Positions 26,494 through 38,804 are shown, numbered from the stretch's first letter. The stretch is DNA of 64,000 bases from Lactobacillus sp. ESL0680 (GCF_029392855.1 NZ_CP113945.1:1612001-1676000); one strand, 5' to 3'. Notes: generated from the letters alone by a model not told the origin. Numbers and translations: made by a program.

Positions 26494-28113
26494 TTAACTA
26501 ATATCATCTTTTCTTAATTCCTGCATTGCTTCAAGGACCTGCGCAACATCTAGTCCAACAATAACTTGGATAGCCTTGCCATGATGAACTACATTGATCG
26601 CCTTAGCTGCCTTAAATTGCGCATCTGTTCCTAATTTATCAGGATCCTCAACTGAAACACGCAACCTAGTTGCACAGGAGCTTAATTCCTTAATATTCGA
26701 ACTACCACCGAGTAAGTCGAGAAAAGCAGTTGCTCTAGTAATATATGGATCAGTTTCAACGGAATTATTATTTACTTGTTGATCTTGACTAGTCTTTTTA
26801 GCTTCATATTCTTTCTTATTTAATAAATGAACATCTTCATCGTCTGCTTCCCGACCTGGTGTTGCATAATTAAACTTTTCAATCATAAATTTAAAGACAA
26901 AGAAAGTAATAATCGCAAAGACAATCCCGACTGCAAACTGTACCATATAAGTCTGCCAGTGATTACGCCATAACGGAATCCAATTTTCAGCCGCCATGTC
27001 GATACCACCTAGTGTAAAGTTACCAACAACACCTAAGCTAAACATTACAGTATTCATTGTTGCTGCAAGAAGAGAATAAACAATCCAAAGAACAGGTGCA
27101 GCAAACAAGTAAGTAAAATCAATTGGTTCAGTAATACCAGCAAAGAAAGAAGTAAGTGCAGCTGGTATTAATAATGCTGAGGTTTGCTTTTTCTTACTCT
27201 TTTTAGCCGTTACATAAAAGGCCAAACAAATAATTGGTGCAAGGAAAATCTTTTCATTACCCCATAGTTGGAAGCCCATTTGTGGCGCCAATTGTTTTAG
27301 CGGATGAGTACTTAAGGCAAATTGTGTTAAGTGTTTTAACCAAAATGGTTGAAGTCCCCCTGCAACTACTGCAGGTCCATATTGAAATGGAATATAAACT
27401 AAATGATGTAGTCCTGTAGGAATTAAAACCCGATTCAAGAAGTTATAAATCCAGACGCCAATTACACCACTATTAAGAATGAATTTTTGCAGTCCACTAA
27501 TCCCTAATTGGACTTTAGGCCAGCCCCAGCAAGTTAAGAATGCCAAAGGTATCATTGCAAAAAAGCCAAGGATGTAAACGAATGTTGAGCCCTGAAAAGT
27601 ACCTAACCATTCTGGTAATTTTTTATCAAAATAACGATTATGAAGCCAAATTACAATTCCAGCAACAACTAGAGCACCAATCATACTGGTGTCCAATGTT
27701 TTAATTCCGGCAATTTCAGTCAATCCATGATTAGTAGAATTATCAATTATTTGGATATTAGCAAAATTAGGAATACCAAAGCTTGCACCCCAGTGTGTCA
27801 AAATAGCGCCAATAAAATAGTTATAAGTCATATAAGTAATCAAAGCTTCCATTGCGGCTCTACCCTTAGACTTATTAGCAAGTCCAATTGGTAAACCAAC
27901 AACAAATAACAATGCTTCTTGCTTAAAGACTGTCCAACCACCGGCAGTAATTGTATCCCAAATAGAGTTCCAGGTTGTCCCTGGATTTGCTAAGGAACCA
28001 AAAACTGCTTGATTAGTAAATAAACTACCTATCGCAACGACTATTCCAGCAAAAGAGAATAAAAGCACTGGCACAAACATTGCTGCACCAAATTTTTGAA
28101 ACTTCTGCATCAT
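26494..28113 (-). CDS. PTS EIICB, alpha-glucoside type
   Basis: 539 aa from ATG 28113, placed 10 nt after AGGGG; a TTG at 28119 would be longer. EIIC (residues 1 to about 430) shows the glucose-family pattern (FGAAMFVPVLLFSFAG, LPIGLANKSKGRAAMEALIT, FFAGITEPIDFTYLF). A linker leads to an EIIB domain with LGGSSNIKELSSCATRLRVS, whose Cys is the phosphorylation site. Close relatives carry maltose and other alpha-glucosides. It follows the GH4 gene by 20 bp, so product 6-phosphates would be split by GH4. Confidence 0.9.
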   Translation of the reverse strand: MMQKFQKFGAAMFVPVLLFSFAGIVVAIGSLFTNQAVFGSLANPGTTWNSIWDTITAGGWTVFKQEALLFVVGLPIGLANKSKGRAAMEALITYMTYNYFIGAILTHWGASFGIPNFANIQIIDNSTNHGLTEIAGIKTLDTSMIGALVVAGIVIWLHNRYFDKKLPEWLGTFQGSTFVYILGFFAMIPLAFLTCWGWPKVQLGISGLQKFILNSGVIGVWIYNFLNRVLIPTGLHHLVYIPFQYGPAVVAGGLQPFWLKHLTQFALSTHPLKQLAPQMGFQLWGNEKIFLAPIICLAFYVTAKKSKKKQTSALLIPAALTSFFAGITEPIDFTYLFAAPVLWIVYSLLAATMNTVMFSLGVVGNFTLGGIDMAAENWIPLWRNHWQTYMVQFAVGIVFAIITFFVFKFMIEKFNYATPGREADDEDVHLLNKKEYEAKKTSQDQQVNNNSVETDPYITRATAFLDLLGGSSNIKELSSCATRLRVSVEDPDKLGTDAQFKAAKAINVVHHGKAIQVIVGLDVAQVLEAMQELRKDDIS

Positions 28114-28133
28114 AAGCAATCATCCCCTAACAA

Positions 28134-29495
<1,362 letters not shown>

Positions 29496-29568
29496 TTATC
29501 GCTCAACTTGAGCTGTTAATCTTTCTAAGCTAGCTTACAATTATATTTATATCATTATTTTAATAATT

Positions 29569-29582
29569 TGTATCCGCTTTCT
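29569..29582 (-). promoter_or_regulatory. cre site before the GH4 operon
   Basis: AGAAAGCGGATACA matches 12 of 14 positions of TGWAANCGNTNWCA, about 90 bp upstream of the GH4 start, consistent with CcpA repression. Confidence 0.55.
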
Positions 29583-29628
29583 TAGAAAGTGAACAAGCAT
29601 TCCAAGACTTGAACTATGCGTTTCACTT

Positions 29629-29644
29629 TGAGAAATATTTTTCA
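29629..29644. promoter_or_regulatory. Palindromic operator candidate before the GH4 operon
   Basis: TGAGAAATATTTTTCA is a near-perfect 16-bp palindrome (TGARAAATATTTYTCA), the kind of site bound by RpiR-type regulators; the rpiR gene is in the same cluster. Confidence 0.4.
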
Positions 29645-29677
29645 CTACTATTAAGAAATAATAGATTCTCCAAAATA

Positions 29678-29711
29678 AAAAAGCTCTAACTAACATAATT
29701 AGAGCTTTTTA
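29678..29711 (-). terminator. Terminator of the lytTR-liaF-like unit
   Basis: AAAGCTCTAAT...TTAGAGCTTTTTT hairpin with T tract on the minus strand. Confidence 0.8.
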
Positions 29712-29744
29712 CATCTTGATAAGGAAATTATTTAACTTCTGCTG

Positions 29745-30506
29745 TTAAACATAATTAATCTTTATATCGCCAAACTTGCTGCTGCCAGTCAATACCAGAG
29801 TTGGGCCGCCGCCATTAGAACTGCCATTAATCTCAACATCGCCGAAAGTTGACGACATTTGGTCATCAACCTGCCACGACAACGGAATATACAGCGAAAC
29901 ATCACTCATTGATGAATTAATATCCACAATTACCGTATCAGAAGCTGCTTTAGCTGCATCAAGATAGACCTTGGCATCCCCCATTAGCGAATTAATCGTC
30001 ACACTGCGCAGACTTTGTGAACGAACATACCGCGAAACATCAGACAATTTTTGATTAACCACAATATCTTCTTCGTCAACATTTTTACTGCTGCTGCCAA
30101 AAACATGGTCGGCATGAAATGACTTTTCTGGCCCCAACTTTGACCAATTACCATCGACCTTGTGACCATTGATATAAACATGCGTGTTGTGTGTACCTTT
30201 GTGAAAAATCATGTGCAATCCCCCTGTAATTAGACATGCCGCAAGTAAGACTGTCCATGGTACAATCTTAGTGATTTTAAGCGGCTGCGCATACACAATT
30301 AATAAGAAGGCAATTGAAAAAATTGTCCCGCCAATACTGCGATTAGCTAGACCTTCAATTAAGCATGCGCCAAAAACAATTGTCCAAAAAATCGTCCAAA
30401 AATTTAGTCGAAATGAAAACAAATTTAACTGGTTCATAATTAGAAAGATTGCTGCCCCTAGAAGTGCAATTCCCCAGAATAGTTCTTTAATCTTTTGTTT
30501 TTTCAT
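29745..30506 (-). CDS. LiaF-like membrane protein
   Basis: 253 aa. The N-terminal half has four hydrophobic segments (IALLGAAIFLIMNQLNLFSF, FWTIFWTIVFGACLIEGLA and two more). The C-terminal half is a beta-rich cytoplasmic domain (SVTINSLMGDAKVYLDAAKA, ADVSLYIPLSW-like repeats, FGDVEINGSS, SSKFGDIKINYV) as in LiaF/VraT cell-envelope stress sensors. ATG overlaps the LytTR stop by one base. With that regulator it likely forms an envelope-related pair; the signal is unknown. Confidence 0.8.
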   Translation of the reverse strand: MKKQKIKELFWGIALLGAAIFLIMNQLNLFSFRLNFWTIFWTIVFGACLIEGLANRSIGGTIFSIAFLLIVYAQPLKITKIVPWTVLLAACLITGGLHMIFHKGTHNTHVYINGHKVDGNWSKLGPEKSFHADHVFGSSSKNVDEEDIVVNQKLSDVSRYVRSQSLRSVTINSLMGDAKVYLDAAKAASDTVIVDINSSMSDVSLYIPLSWQVDDQMSSTFGDVEINGSSNGGGPTLVLTGSSKFGDIKINYV

Positions 30507-30961
30507 TATAATGACCTTCTCTCGTTTAATCGATCACTCAAGCTGTGGTAATAATGGCGTGACACGTAGACAGTTTTGTAAGTATCATGAAAGTGCACCT
30601 GACAATTAGTAATTGACCGCGTCAATGAATATACCTGTTTTAAATTCAAAATTGTGGACTTGGACACCCGCATAAACTGACTGCCCAACAAATTTTCTAA
30701 TTCATATAACTTATAATTAACACTGAACGAATCGCGGCTCGTATGTGCAATCACCTGCCGATCTTCTGTTTCAAAGAACAAAATGTCGGCTAAATCTAGG
30801 TAATACGAAACATCGTCCTTGTAACATTCAAGCTGGTCGGGATTGTCACTCCCTTCTTGCAGCTGTCGATAAATCCGTTCAACCTCTGGCGATAATTCAT
30901 TTGCCTGAATTGTTACTATTGGCTCAGTTAACTTAGGATCAAGATCAATTTTCACTTTCAC
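30506..30961 (-). CDS. LytTR-domain transcriptional regulator
   Basis: 151 aa from GTG 30961, chosen because AGGTGAGAATC spaces it well; another GTG at 30970 is nearer the RBS. The C-terminal LytTR domain (FFETEDRQVIAHTSRDSFSV, MRVSKSTILNLKQVYSLTRS, TVYVSRHYYHSL) binds DNA. There is no receiver domain, so it is not a classical two-component regulator. It is co-transcribed with the LiaF-like gene. Confidence 0.88.
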   Translation of the reverse strand: MKVKIDLDPKLTEPIVTIQANELSPEVERIYRQLQEGSDNPDQLECYKDDVSYYLDLADILFFETEDRQVIAHTSRDSFSVNYKLYELENLLGSQFMRVSKSTILNLKQVYSLTRSITNCQVHFHDTYKTVYVSRHYYHSLSDRLNERRSL

Positions 30962-31075
30962 GATTCTCACCTGCCTTTCATAATTCTTATTAAACGCTAA
31001 TTTAAAAAGAAAATCTACCCTCTTTAACCAAGTGGTCGTTTAACATGCTCAAGTGGCAATTACAACTAACTCAAC

Positions 31076-31107
31076 TAAAAAAGCAGACTCATTTAAGTCT
31101 GCTTTTT
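31076..31107 (-). terminator. Terminator of purA-purB
   Basis: AAAAGCAGACT-CATTTA-AGTCTGCTTTTTG. Confidence 0.85.
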
Positions 31108-31108
31108 G

Positions 31109-32407
31109 TTATTCTAGTCCTACTTGATGAAAGATTTCATCGACATGGCGCAAATGATAGTGATAATCAAAGGCATCAGCTACATCAGCTTCTGATAAAT
31201 AAGTCATAATCTGGCTGTCTTCAACTAATTTTCTAAAAGAAATGCCGTCTTGCCATGATTTAGTCGTCAACTTTTGTACCATATCATAAGCTGCTTCACG
31301 TGATAAACCTGCCTCATCAATTAATTTCAATAGCAACCTTTGTGAATAGATTAAGCCATAGGTCTTGTCCATATTCTTGAGCATTGTTTCTGGAAAAACA
31401 TCTAGGTTAGTCAAAATTCGGTTAAAACGATCAAGCATATAATCAATCACAATCGTTGTATCAGGCAAAATTACCCGCTCAGCACTTGAATGTGAAATGT
31501 CCCGCTCGTGCCAGAGAGTAACATCTTCATAAGCCGTCACAATATTACCGCGTAAAACGCGCGCCATCCCACAGAGATTTTCACAACCAATCGGATTACG
31601 TTTATGCGGCATCGCCGACGAACCCTTTTGACCAGCACGAAAATGTTCTTCAACCTCATGAATTTCCGAACGTTGCAGACTGCGGATTTCCGTTGCCCAA
31701 TTTTCAATACTTGTTGCAATCAATGCCAAGGTGGCAATGTATTCGGCATGCAAGTCACGCGGCAAAATTTGACTAGTAATGGGCTGACGCGTTAAGCCCA
31801 ATTGCTTCATGACACTAACCTCAATAGCCGGCGGCACATTGGCAAAAGTACCAACAGCACCAGAAATTTTACCAGATTCAACACCTTGAGCTGCATGTTC
31901 AAAACGCTCAATATCGCGATTAATTTCGGCGTACCAACGCGCAAGCTTTAAGCCAAAGGTTGTTGGCTCGGCCTGAACACCATGTGTCCGCCCCATCTCG
32001 ACTGTATTCTTATATTTAAGAGCTTTTGCCGCAATCGTTTCTTTTAATGTAAGTAAGTCTTGACGAATAATTGCATCTGCCTGCTTTAGTAAGTAGCCTT
32101 GAGCCGTATCAACCACATCTGTTGAAGTCAACCCAAAGTGAACCCACTTTTTTTCGGGGCCAAGACTCTCAGACACCGCTCTAGTAAAGGCCACGACATC
32201 ATGGTGGGTTACTTGTTCAAGTTCGGCAACGCGCTCTGGTGTAAAACTGGCATTTTTAGCGATTTTAGCCGCATCAGCCGCGGGAACTTCTCCCTCTTCA
32301 CTCCAAGCATTAGTTGCCGCAACTTCAACCTTTAGCCATGCGGCATATTTATTTTCATCTGTCCAAATTTTACCCATTTCTGGGCGTGTGTAGCGTTCAA
32401 GCATCAT
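31109..32407 (-). CDS. purB: Adenylosuccinate lyase
   Basis: 432 aa. It cleaves adenylosuccinate to AMP and SAICAR to AICAR. The fumarase-family signature SSAMPHKRNPIGCENL is present, as are TSTDVVDTAQG and GRTHGVQAEPTTFGLK. The start ATGATG directly follows the purA stop (TAAATG), so translation is coupled to purA. Confidence 0.97.
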   Translation of the reverse strand: MMLERYTRPEMGKIWTDENKYAAWLKVEVAATNAWSEEGEVPAADAAKIAKNASFTPERVAELEQVTHHDVVAFTRAVSESLGPEKKWVHFGLTSTDVVDTAQGYLLKQADAIIRQDLLTLKETIAAKALKYKNTVEMGRTHGVQAEPTTFGLKLARWYAEINRDIERFEHAAQGVESGKISGAVGTFANVPPAIEVSVMKQLGLTRQPITSQILPRDLHAEYIATLALIATSIENWATEIRSLQRSEIHEVEEHFRAGQKGSSAMPHKRNPIGCENLCGMARVLRGNIVTAYEDVTLWHERDISHSSAERVILPDTTIVIDYMLDRFNRILTNLDVFPETMLKNMDKTYGLIYSQRLLLKLIDEAGLSREAAYDMVQKLTTKSWQDGISFRKLVEDSQIMTYLSEADVADAFDYHYHLRHVDEIFHQVGLE

Positions 32408-33727
<1,320 letters not shown>

Positions 33728-33771
33728 TCACAAAAATTATTCTAACAATTTATACGCTATCAGTCAAATTT

Positions 33772-33784
33772 AAATACGAATTAT
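33772..33784. promoter_or_regulatory. PurBox-like site, purA side
   Basis: AAATACGAATTAT matches 11 of 13 positions of the lactic acid bacterial PurBox AWWWCCGAACWWT, about 75 bp upstream of purA. Confidence 0.4.
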
Positions 33785-33803
33785 TTTTGCAATTTTAATT
33801 TTA

Positions 33804-33816
33804 ATAGTTCGATTTT
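33804..33816 (-). promoter_or_regulatory. PurBox-like site, guaC side
   Basis: On the minus strand AAAATCGAACTAT matches 12 of 13 positions of AWWWCCGAACWWT. It sits 4 bp upstream of the guaC -35 box, suggesting PurR control of this divergent region. Confidence 0.5.
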
Positions 33817-33820
33817 TATG

Positions 33821-33849
33821 TTGACAAATTTCAATAAATTGATTATAGT
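33821..33849 (+). promoter_or_regulatory. guaC promoter
   Basis: TTGACA (33821-33826), 17 nt, TATAGT (33844-33849); a near-consensus promoter with a short 5' UTR. Confidence 0.85.
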
Positions 33850-33892
33850 TACTCTCGTTCAGACAGATAATGAATTAGGAGTCGATTGAATT

Positions 33893-34885
33893 ATGAGCAA
33901 CTACTTTAGCATGGAAGCCTTTGACTATGATGACATTCAGCTTGTACCTAACAAAGGAATTATTAAAAGCCGTCACGACGCTGACACCAGCGTTAAGTTC
34001 GGAAACCGAACATTTAAGATACCAGTCGTTCCCGCTAACATGGAAAGCGTAATTAATGAAAAAATGGCTATTTGGCTTGCTAAAAATGGCTATTACTATG
34101 TCATGCACCGCTTTCAGCCTGAGAAAAGACTGGATTTCATCAAAATGATGCATGAACAGGGACTTTTTGCTTCAATTTCTGTTGGCATTAAAAATAGTGA
34201 GTATGCTTTTATCGATTTACTCGTTAAAGAAAATGTTATTCCCGAATACATCACAATTGATGTTGCTCACGGGCACTCCATATATGTCATTAAGATGATT
34301 AAGTACATTAAAGATAAAATGCCGGATGCTTTTTTGACAGCTGGTAATATTGCCACTCCTGAAGCTGTTCGCGAATTAGAAAATGCCGGCGCCGATGCAA
34401 CCAAGGTCGGTGTTGGTCCCGGCCGTGCATGTATCACTAAGCTTAAAACCGGCTTTGGTACCGGCGGCTGGCAGTTGGCAGCTCTGAGAATGTGCAGTAA
34501 AGTTGCCAGCAAGCCGATTATTGCCGATGGTGGTATTCGTCACAACGGCGACATTGCCAAGTCCGTTCGCTTCGGGGCAAGTATGGTAATGATTGGGTCA
34601 ATGCTAGCAGGTCACCAAGAGTCTCCAGGCAATGTTATTAAAATTAATGACAAGACCTACAAGCAATATTGGGGATCAGCTTCGGAAGTTCAAAAAGGAG
34701 CCTACCGCAATGTTGAAGGCAAGCAAATGCTGGTACCATTCCGCGGTTCAATTGCCGATACCTTAACCGAGATGCAGGAAGATTTGCAATCCGCAATTTC
34801 TTATGCCGGCGGCAAAACGCTCAATTCGATCAAGTTAGTTGACTACGTAATTGTTAAAAGTTCGATCTTAAGTGGTGACAAATAG
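33893..34885 (+). CDS. guaC: GMP reductase
   Basis: 330 aa. It reduces GMP to IMP with NADPH. IMPDH/GMPR-family features are [38 protein letters not shown] with the catalytic Cys, [20 protein letters not shown], and no CBS domains. RBS AATTAGGAGTCGATTGAATT. It is divergent from purA across two PurBox-like sites, so adenylate and guanylate pools are balanced from one regulatory region. Confidence 0.95.
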   Translation: MSNYFSMEAFDYDDIQLVPNKGIIKSRHDADTSVKFGNRTFKIPVVPANMESVINEKMAIWLAKNGYYYVMHRFQPEKRLDFIKMMHEQGLFASISVGIKNSEYAFIDLLVKENVIPEYITIDVAHGHSIYVIKMIKYIKDKMPDAFLTAGNIATPEAVRELENAGADATKVGVGPGRACITKLKTGFGTGGWQLAALRMCSKVASKPIIADGGIRHNGDIAKSVRFGASMVMIGSMLAGHQESPGNVIKINDKTYKQYWGSASEVQKGAYRNVEGKQMLVPFRGSIADTLTEMQEDLQSAISYAGGKTLNSIKLVDYVIVKSSILSGDK

Positions 34886-34961
34886 TCGATCAATCAACTT
34901 TCTAAGTGAAACAACAATTTAAAGTAGCAATAGACTGCCATTTCCGATAAAATGGTAGTTG

Positions 34962-34998
34962 TCTCAGCACTGTTAGGTAGTCAGTGCTGAGATTTTTT
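34962..34998 (+). terminator. guaC terminator
   Basis: TCTCAGCACTG...CAGTGCTGAGA plus T6. A second hairpin ACTGCCATTT/AAATGGTAGT lies just before it (34933-34959). Confidence 0.85.
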
Positions 34999-35042
34999 AT
35001 TTCCCAATAACGATATATCTATGCTATACTTAGGAAGTTGTC

Positions 35043-35116
35043 GCGCCCTTAGCGCAACTGGATAGAGTGTCTGACTACGAATCAGAAGGTTGAAGGTTCA
35101 AATCCTTCAGGGCGCA
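35043..35116 (+). tRNA. tRNA-Arg (anticodon ACG)
   Basis: 74 nt cloverleaf: acceptor GCGCCCT/AGGGCGC, D-arm AGCGCAACTGGATAGAG, anticodon arm CTGAC-TACGAA-TCAG with anticodon ACG, T-arm GAAGGTTCAAATCCTTC, discriminator A. CCA is not encoded. TATACT lies about 20 nt upstream. Confidence 0.96.
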
Positions 35117-35134
35117 TAAATATAATTCAATTTA

Positions 35135-35170
35135 AAAAGCTAGAAGTTATGCAAAACTTCTAGCTTTTTT
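35135..35170 (+). terminator. Terminator after tRNA-Arg
   Basis: AAAGCTAGAAGTT-ATGCAA-AACTTCTAGCTTTTTT. Confidence 0.85.
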
Positions 35171-35217
35171 GTTGCTCTATATATTTCTCTTGATATGATT
35201 CAAAGCACCAATTTTAC

Positions 35218-36198
35218 CTATCTTATTAAATTTGGATACAACCAAAGACCATTTATCCGTAAAACATCGCGATACATCACTATCTGCTCTTCTTTACTAG
35301 AATGATTTACTAGTTCAGGAACATCTAGAGTTCCAACAAGATCAATCATTTTTATTTTATCTTCGGTATTAATTATTCTGTCTGCAATCATAAACAAGAT
35401 TTGCGCTCTGCGAAGATGGCTAACCGAACTAATCAACGTTATTTTTTTGCTAAAAGATATTTTACGAGCTTGTTGCACCGAAAATAAGGCATTTTCAATC
35501 GTATTAATTGATTTGCTTTCCTTAAAAATTCGCTCAGGAGCTATTCCCCGATTAATTAACCATTTCTCCATCATGTCGGCTTCCGTTCGATAATTTTCGG
35601 GAATGCCGCCTGAAACAATAATATCAGAATATGGATTTTTAATTAGCAATTGTAATGCTAACTCCAGCCGTTGGTACAATATCGGGGGAATACTGCCATC
35701 TTTTTGCAAATCATAACCAAGTAAGACAAATAGATGCCCCTTCTCATAATTTTTAATTTCAGTAGTTACTTTTTTCTGCCTTATTTTTTCTAAATTAACA
35801 AAGTCTTGTATAAATTTTTCTGTGCGCTTTTTATCTAAAGACGTTAATTTGTTAAGAAGATCAGCAGAAAAGTCGCCTGTAACTAGTCCTAAATAGACAT
35901 AACAGGTCATCAATGTACTATAATCATTCGCTGCTTTTTGCGTGATATTTTGCAATAATTCTAGAGATTGTTCAAGTTTATTATTAGTAATTAAAGTTGC
36001 AGCAAGATCAAGTTGATAATCCATATTAGTAGGGTCAAGTCGACACAATTCTTTAAAAATTGCTTCTAAAGTATCTTGATCGCCATTGATACTTACACCC
36101 TTGAAGAAAGTTTTTTCATTTTTCTTTAGCGCATTACCGTGTAAATAACAGTTTTTTGCCTCCGCAAGGAGTTTATCTATCTGTTTTTCCGTATTCAT
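35218..36198 (-). CDS. YdcF/DUF218-family protein with TPR-like N-terminus
   Basis: 326 aa, soluble. Residues 1-130 are helical and TPR-like (LDPTNMDYQLDLAATLITNN, LEQSLELLQNIT). Residues about 150-326 are a DUF218/ElyC-SanA domain with FVLLGYDLQKDGS, IIVSGGIPENYRTEADMMEK, ESKSINTIENALFSVQQARK and ISSVSHLRRAQI. Proteins of this superfamily act in envelope-related or SAM-binding roles; the activity here is unknown. Monocistronic. Confidence 0.82.
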   Translation of the reverse strand: MNTEKQIDKLLAEAKNCYLHGNALKKNEKTFFKGVSINGDQDTLEAIFKELCRLDPTNMDYQLDLAATLITNNKLEQSLELLQNITQKAANDYSTLMTCYVYLGLVTGDFSADLLNKLTSLDKKRTEKFIQDFVNLEKIRQKKVTTEIKNYEKGHLFVLLGYDLQKDGSIPPILYQRLELALQLLIKNPYSDIIVSGGIPENYRTEADMMEKWLINRGIAPERIFKESKSINTIENALFSVQQARKISFSKKITLISSVSHLRRAQILFMIADRIINTEDKIKMIDLVGTLDVPELVNHSSKEEQIVMYRDVLRINGLWLYPNLIR

Positions 36199-36296
36199 TC
36201 GAAAACCGATTTCTTTCTATTTAATAAATTCTTTTGACCTGGTATCGATCCCATATAGTATTATTTAGTTAAAATCACAAAATAAAAGGAAAAGTA

Positions 36297-37229
36297 ATGA
36301 CAACCATTAAAGAAATAGCCGAATTATCTGGATGCTCTGTTTCAACAGTATCCCGGGTACTTAATCATCATCCCTATGTCTCCTTAGATAAACGACAGAA
36401 AATTCAAGCCGTGATTCAAAAAACAGGTTATCATCCTAATCGAATAGCTCAAGATCTAAACAAGAAAAAAACAAACAGTTTAGGTGTGATTGTTCCTTAT
36501 CTTGATGAACCCTATTTTGAAAAAGTAACAGCCGGAATTTGTCGAAATGCTATCAAGCATAATTACAAAATATCCATCTTACCAACTTACTACGATCGTA
36601 AAATCGAAATGAATTATTTCGAAGAATTTGCTTCAAAATTGTATGATGGCCTAATTGTTACTTCCAAAGCTAATGAGATGAGCGATATCTTGCCTTACAT
36701 TAGGTATGGCTCCGTGATTTTTTGCGAAAAAATTGATTTTAATAATATTTCTTGTATCTACATTGATCGCAGCCAGGCTTTCAAAGAATTATTTAAATAT
36801 TTCACTCAAAAAGGACTTAGACATCTTGGTCTAACTAGTGCACAAAATCAACACAAGAGCAGTTCCACTAAGCTATTATTTCAAATTGCCAAACAAGATT
36901 TTCCAGCCTTCAAGTTAAACCATGTTTTTGAAAATTGCGCAACCTACCAAGACGGCATTAATGCCGGAAAATATTTTATGAATTTTCCGGAAATTGATGG
37001 TATCTTTGCCAATGGTGATGAAATTGCTGCTGGAATTATTCACGCTTATCAAAAGGAAGGACTTCAACCACCTTTAATTGTTGGTCAAGACAATACCCTC
37101 ATTAGTAAAATTATGAATTTTCCTTCAATTGATACTTATCCAGAAAAATATGGTGAAGAAATATTTCAACATTTTATTAAGAAAAATCCTGAGCATATTA
37201 ACATTGATGCTAAATTCGTTAAACGTTAA
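36297..37229 (+). CDS. LacI-family transcriptional regulator
   Basis: 310 aa. The N-terminal LacI HTH is TIKEIAELSGCSVSTVSRVL with the hinge HPNRIAQDLNKKKTNSLGVI. A periplasmic-binding-like sensor follows (FANGDEIAAGIIHAYQKEG). The last helix is shorter than in many relatives. The partner genes are not obvious: a YdcF-like gene is divergent and a surface protein gene follows. RBS AAAAGGAAAAGTA. Confidence 0.9.
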   Translation: MTTIKEIAELSGCSVSTVSRVLNHHPYVSLDKRQKIQAVIQKTGYHPNRIAQDLNKKKTNSLGVIVPYLDEPYFEKVTAGICRNAIKHNYKISILPTYYDRKIEMNYFEEFASKLYDGLIVTSKANEMSDILPYIRYGSVIFCEKIDFNNISCIYIDRSQAFKELFKYFTQKGLRHLGLTSAQNQHKSSSTKLLFQIAKQDFPAFKLNHVFENCATYQDGINAGKYFMNFPEIDGIFANGDEIAAGIIHAYQKEGLQPPLIVGQDNTLISKIMNFPSIDTYPEKYGEEIFQHFIKKNPEHINIDAKFVKR

Positions 37230-37397
37230 ATTTGCATATTAATATTATAAATTATGAAACTAATCCCAGAGCAAATACTTTTTTATTTTTAATAATGGTC
37301 AAATAACAAGTATAAATATATATTTATACTAATTGATTTTCATATATTAAATATTTGTATTACAATTATCCTTATTAATTACTTTGAGGTGAAATAT

Positions 37398-38669
37398 ATG
37401 AAATTAAGTAAAAAAATTATTGTTGGTTCGCTTGCTGGTATCCTTGCCTTAGGTACTGGAATACCTTTGTCTAACCAGAACATTTCCCCCGTAGCTGCAG
37501 CTACGACTACAAATACTAATACGCTAAAATTAGCCCATGGAGCCTATGTTTATAATAAAAAGGGTCAGCGTCTTGCTAAATACCGTGGCAGCCGGTATAA
37601 CACTCATTTACGTAAAGGTACAAATGTTAGATACACTGGCTCAATTCAACCAATTGAAAAAGACAGCAAGCAATACTACTTGCTAAATGATGACAACTAC
37701 AATCAATCATGGTTACCTTACAAAAAAATCAAGGGTAAATATTATTACAACATCGGTCATGGTGGCTATATTAACGCAGCTAATGTCAATGAAATTAACG
37801 GTCAACCACTTTATGTAGCAAGTACTACCGTTACAATTCACGATAAAAATAAATACGATAACTTTCCTAAAAAAGGACTATATGTTGGATCAGGATCTGA
37901 TCGTATTCTTATTAAAACAGGTCAAAAAATTACAGTTGATCGTACTAGTACAATTCCTACCGGAAATTCAACATCAGTTGCTTATCGAATAGCTGGTACG
38001 ACTGATACCTTTGTTATTACAAAATTTGTTAAAAATAAGCCTAGACAAAAGTTAGCTATTTACACCATCGATACTTATGTCGGCTTAAAACAAAATAGTA
38101 ATGCCTATAGTATTTCATCGATCCTTAAACCGAAAATTACTAATAAAAACGTTATACTTGCCAAAAATGAAAATCTTCCCGTAATTAGAAAAATTTATGT
38201 TTGGGTACCTAAGGACAATAAAGCTGAATTATTTTATCGCTTAAATTATTACTCTCCTGAAGAATCTATTAATTACGAAAATGCAATTCAAAATCAACTG
38301 TTTTATGTTAAAGCAGCTGATGCGATTTACTTATCAGGTCCACAATTAACACCAGCCAATACTCCGGAAGAAGCTCAAGCAGACGCTAAAATTGCAACAG
38401 CAGCTGACAAACAAGATCTACAAAAATTAATTGATCAAGAAAAAACAATTACAGCTAGTTCTAACTACAAAAATGAAGACTACGTAAATACCTATAAAGC
38501 TCAATATGATGAAGCTTTAAAACAGGCTAAAGCTGTCAATTCTTCAACTTCAGTAAGCATTACTGAGGTTAAAGAAGCTGTTTGGTATTTAACTACACAA
38601 CAGCAGGCTTTATTAAATGCTACAAAACCTGTCAATGGACGTGTTGAAGAAACCATGCCTGTCAACTAA
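37398..38669 (+). CDS. Exported SLAP-domain surface protein
   Basis: 423 aa from ATG 37398, with GAGGTG 6 nt upstream. Signal peptide of about 36 residues (MKLSKKIIVGSLAGILALGT, cleavage near VAAAT). Residues 45-135 carry SLAP sequences (LAHGAYVYNKKGQRL, RKGTNVRYTGSI, KGKYYYNIGHGGYINAANV). The middle is not recognised. Residues about 330-405 resemble FIVAR-like helical repeats. It probably binds the wall; the ligand is unknown. Confidence 0.85.
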   Translation: MKLSKKIIVGSLAGILALGTGIPLSNQNISPVAAATTTNTNTLKLAHGAYVYNKKGQRLAKYRGSRYNTHLRKGTNVRYTGSIQPIEKDSKQYYLLNDDNYNQSWLPYKKIKGKYYYNIGHGGYINAANVNEINGQPLYVASTTVTIHDKNKYDNFPKKGLYVGSGSDRILIKTGQKITVDRTSTIPTGNSTSVAYRIAGTTDTFVITKFVKNKPRQKLAIYTIDTYVGLKQNSNAYSISSILKPKITNKNVILAKNENLPVIRKIYVWVPKDNKAELFYRLNYYSPEESINYENAIQNQLFYVKAADAIYLSGPQLTPANTPEEAQADAKIATAADKQDLQKLIDQEKTITASSNYKNEDYVNTYKAQYDEALKQAKAVNSSTSVSITEVKEAVWYLTTQQQALLNATKPVNGRVEETMPVN

Positions 38670-38703
38670 ATTTTTGTTTTGCCAAATTAAGTATACTTAA
38701 CTT

Positions 38704-38794
38704 ACTAAAGTGATATGTTCTGTACGTTCACATCACGTGCCGCAAGTTTGGTCGCTTGCAACATAAAAAAGACGCAAGAAAATCTTACGTCTTT
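38704..38794 (+). ncRNA. Orphan antitoxin-like RNA before module 3
   Basis: -10 TATACT at 38692-38697. It contains CACATCACGTGC (38729-38740) and GCAAG...CTTGC hairpin (38742-38759), nearly identical to the module 4 RNA. The terminator GACGCAAGA-AAA-TCTTACGTC plus TTT lies between it and the module 3 toxin. It has no toxin gene of its own and could repress the module 4 toxin in trans. Confidence 0.55.
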
Positions 38795-38804
38795 AATAGC
38801 TGTA

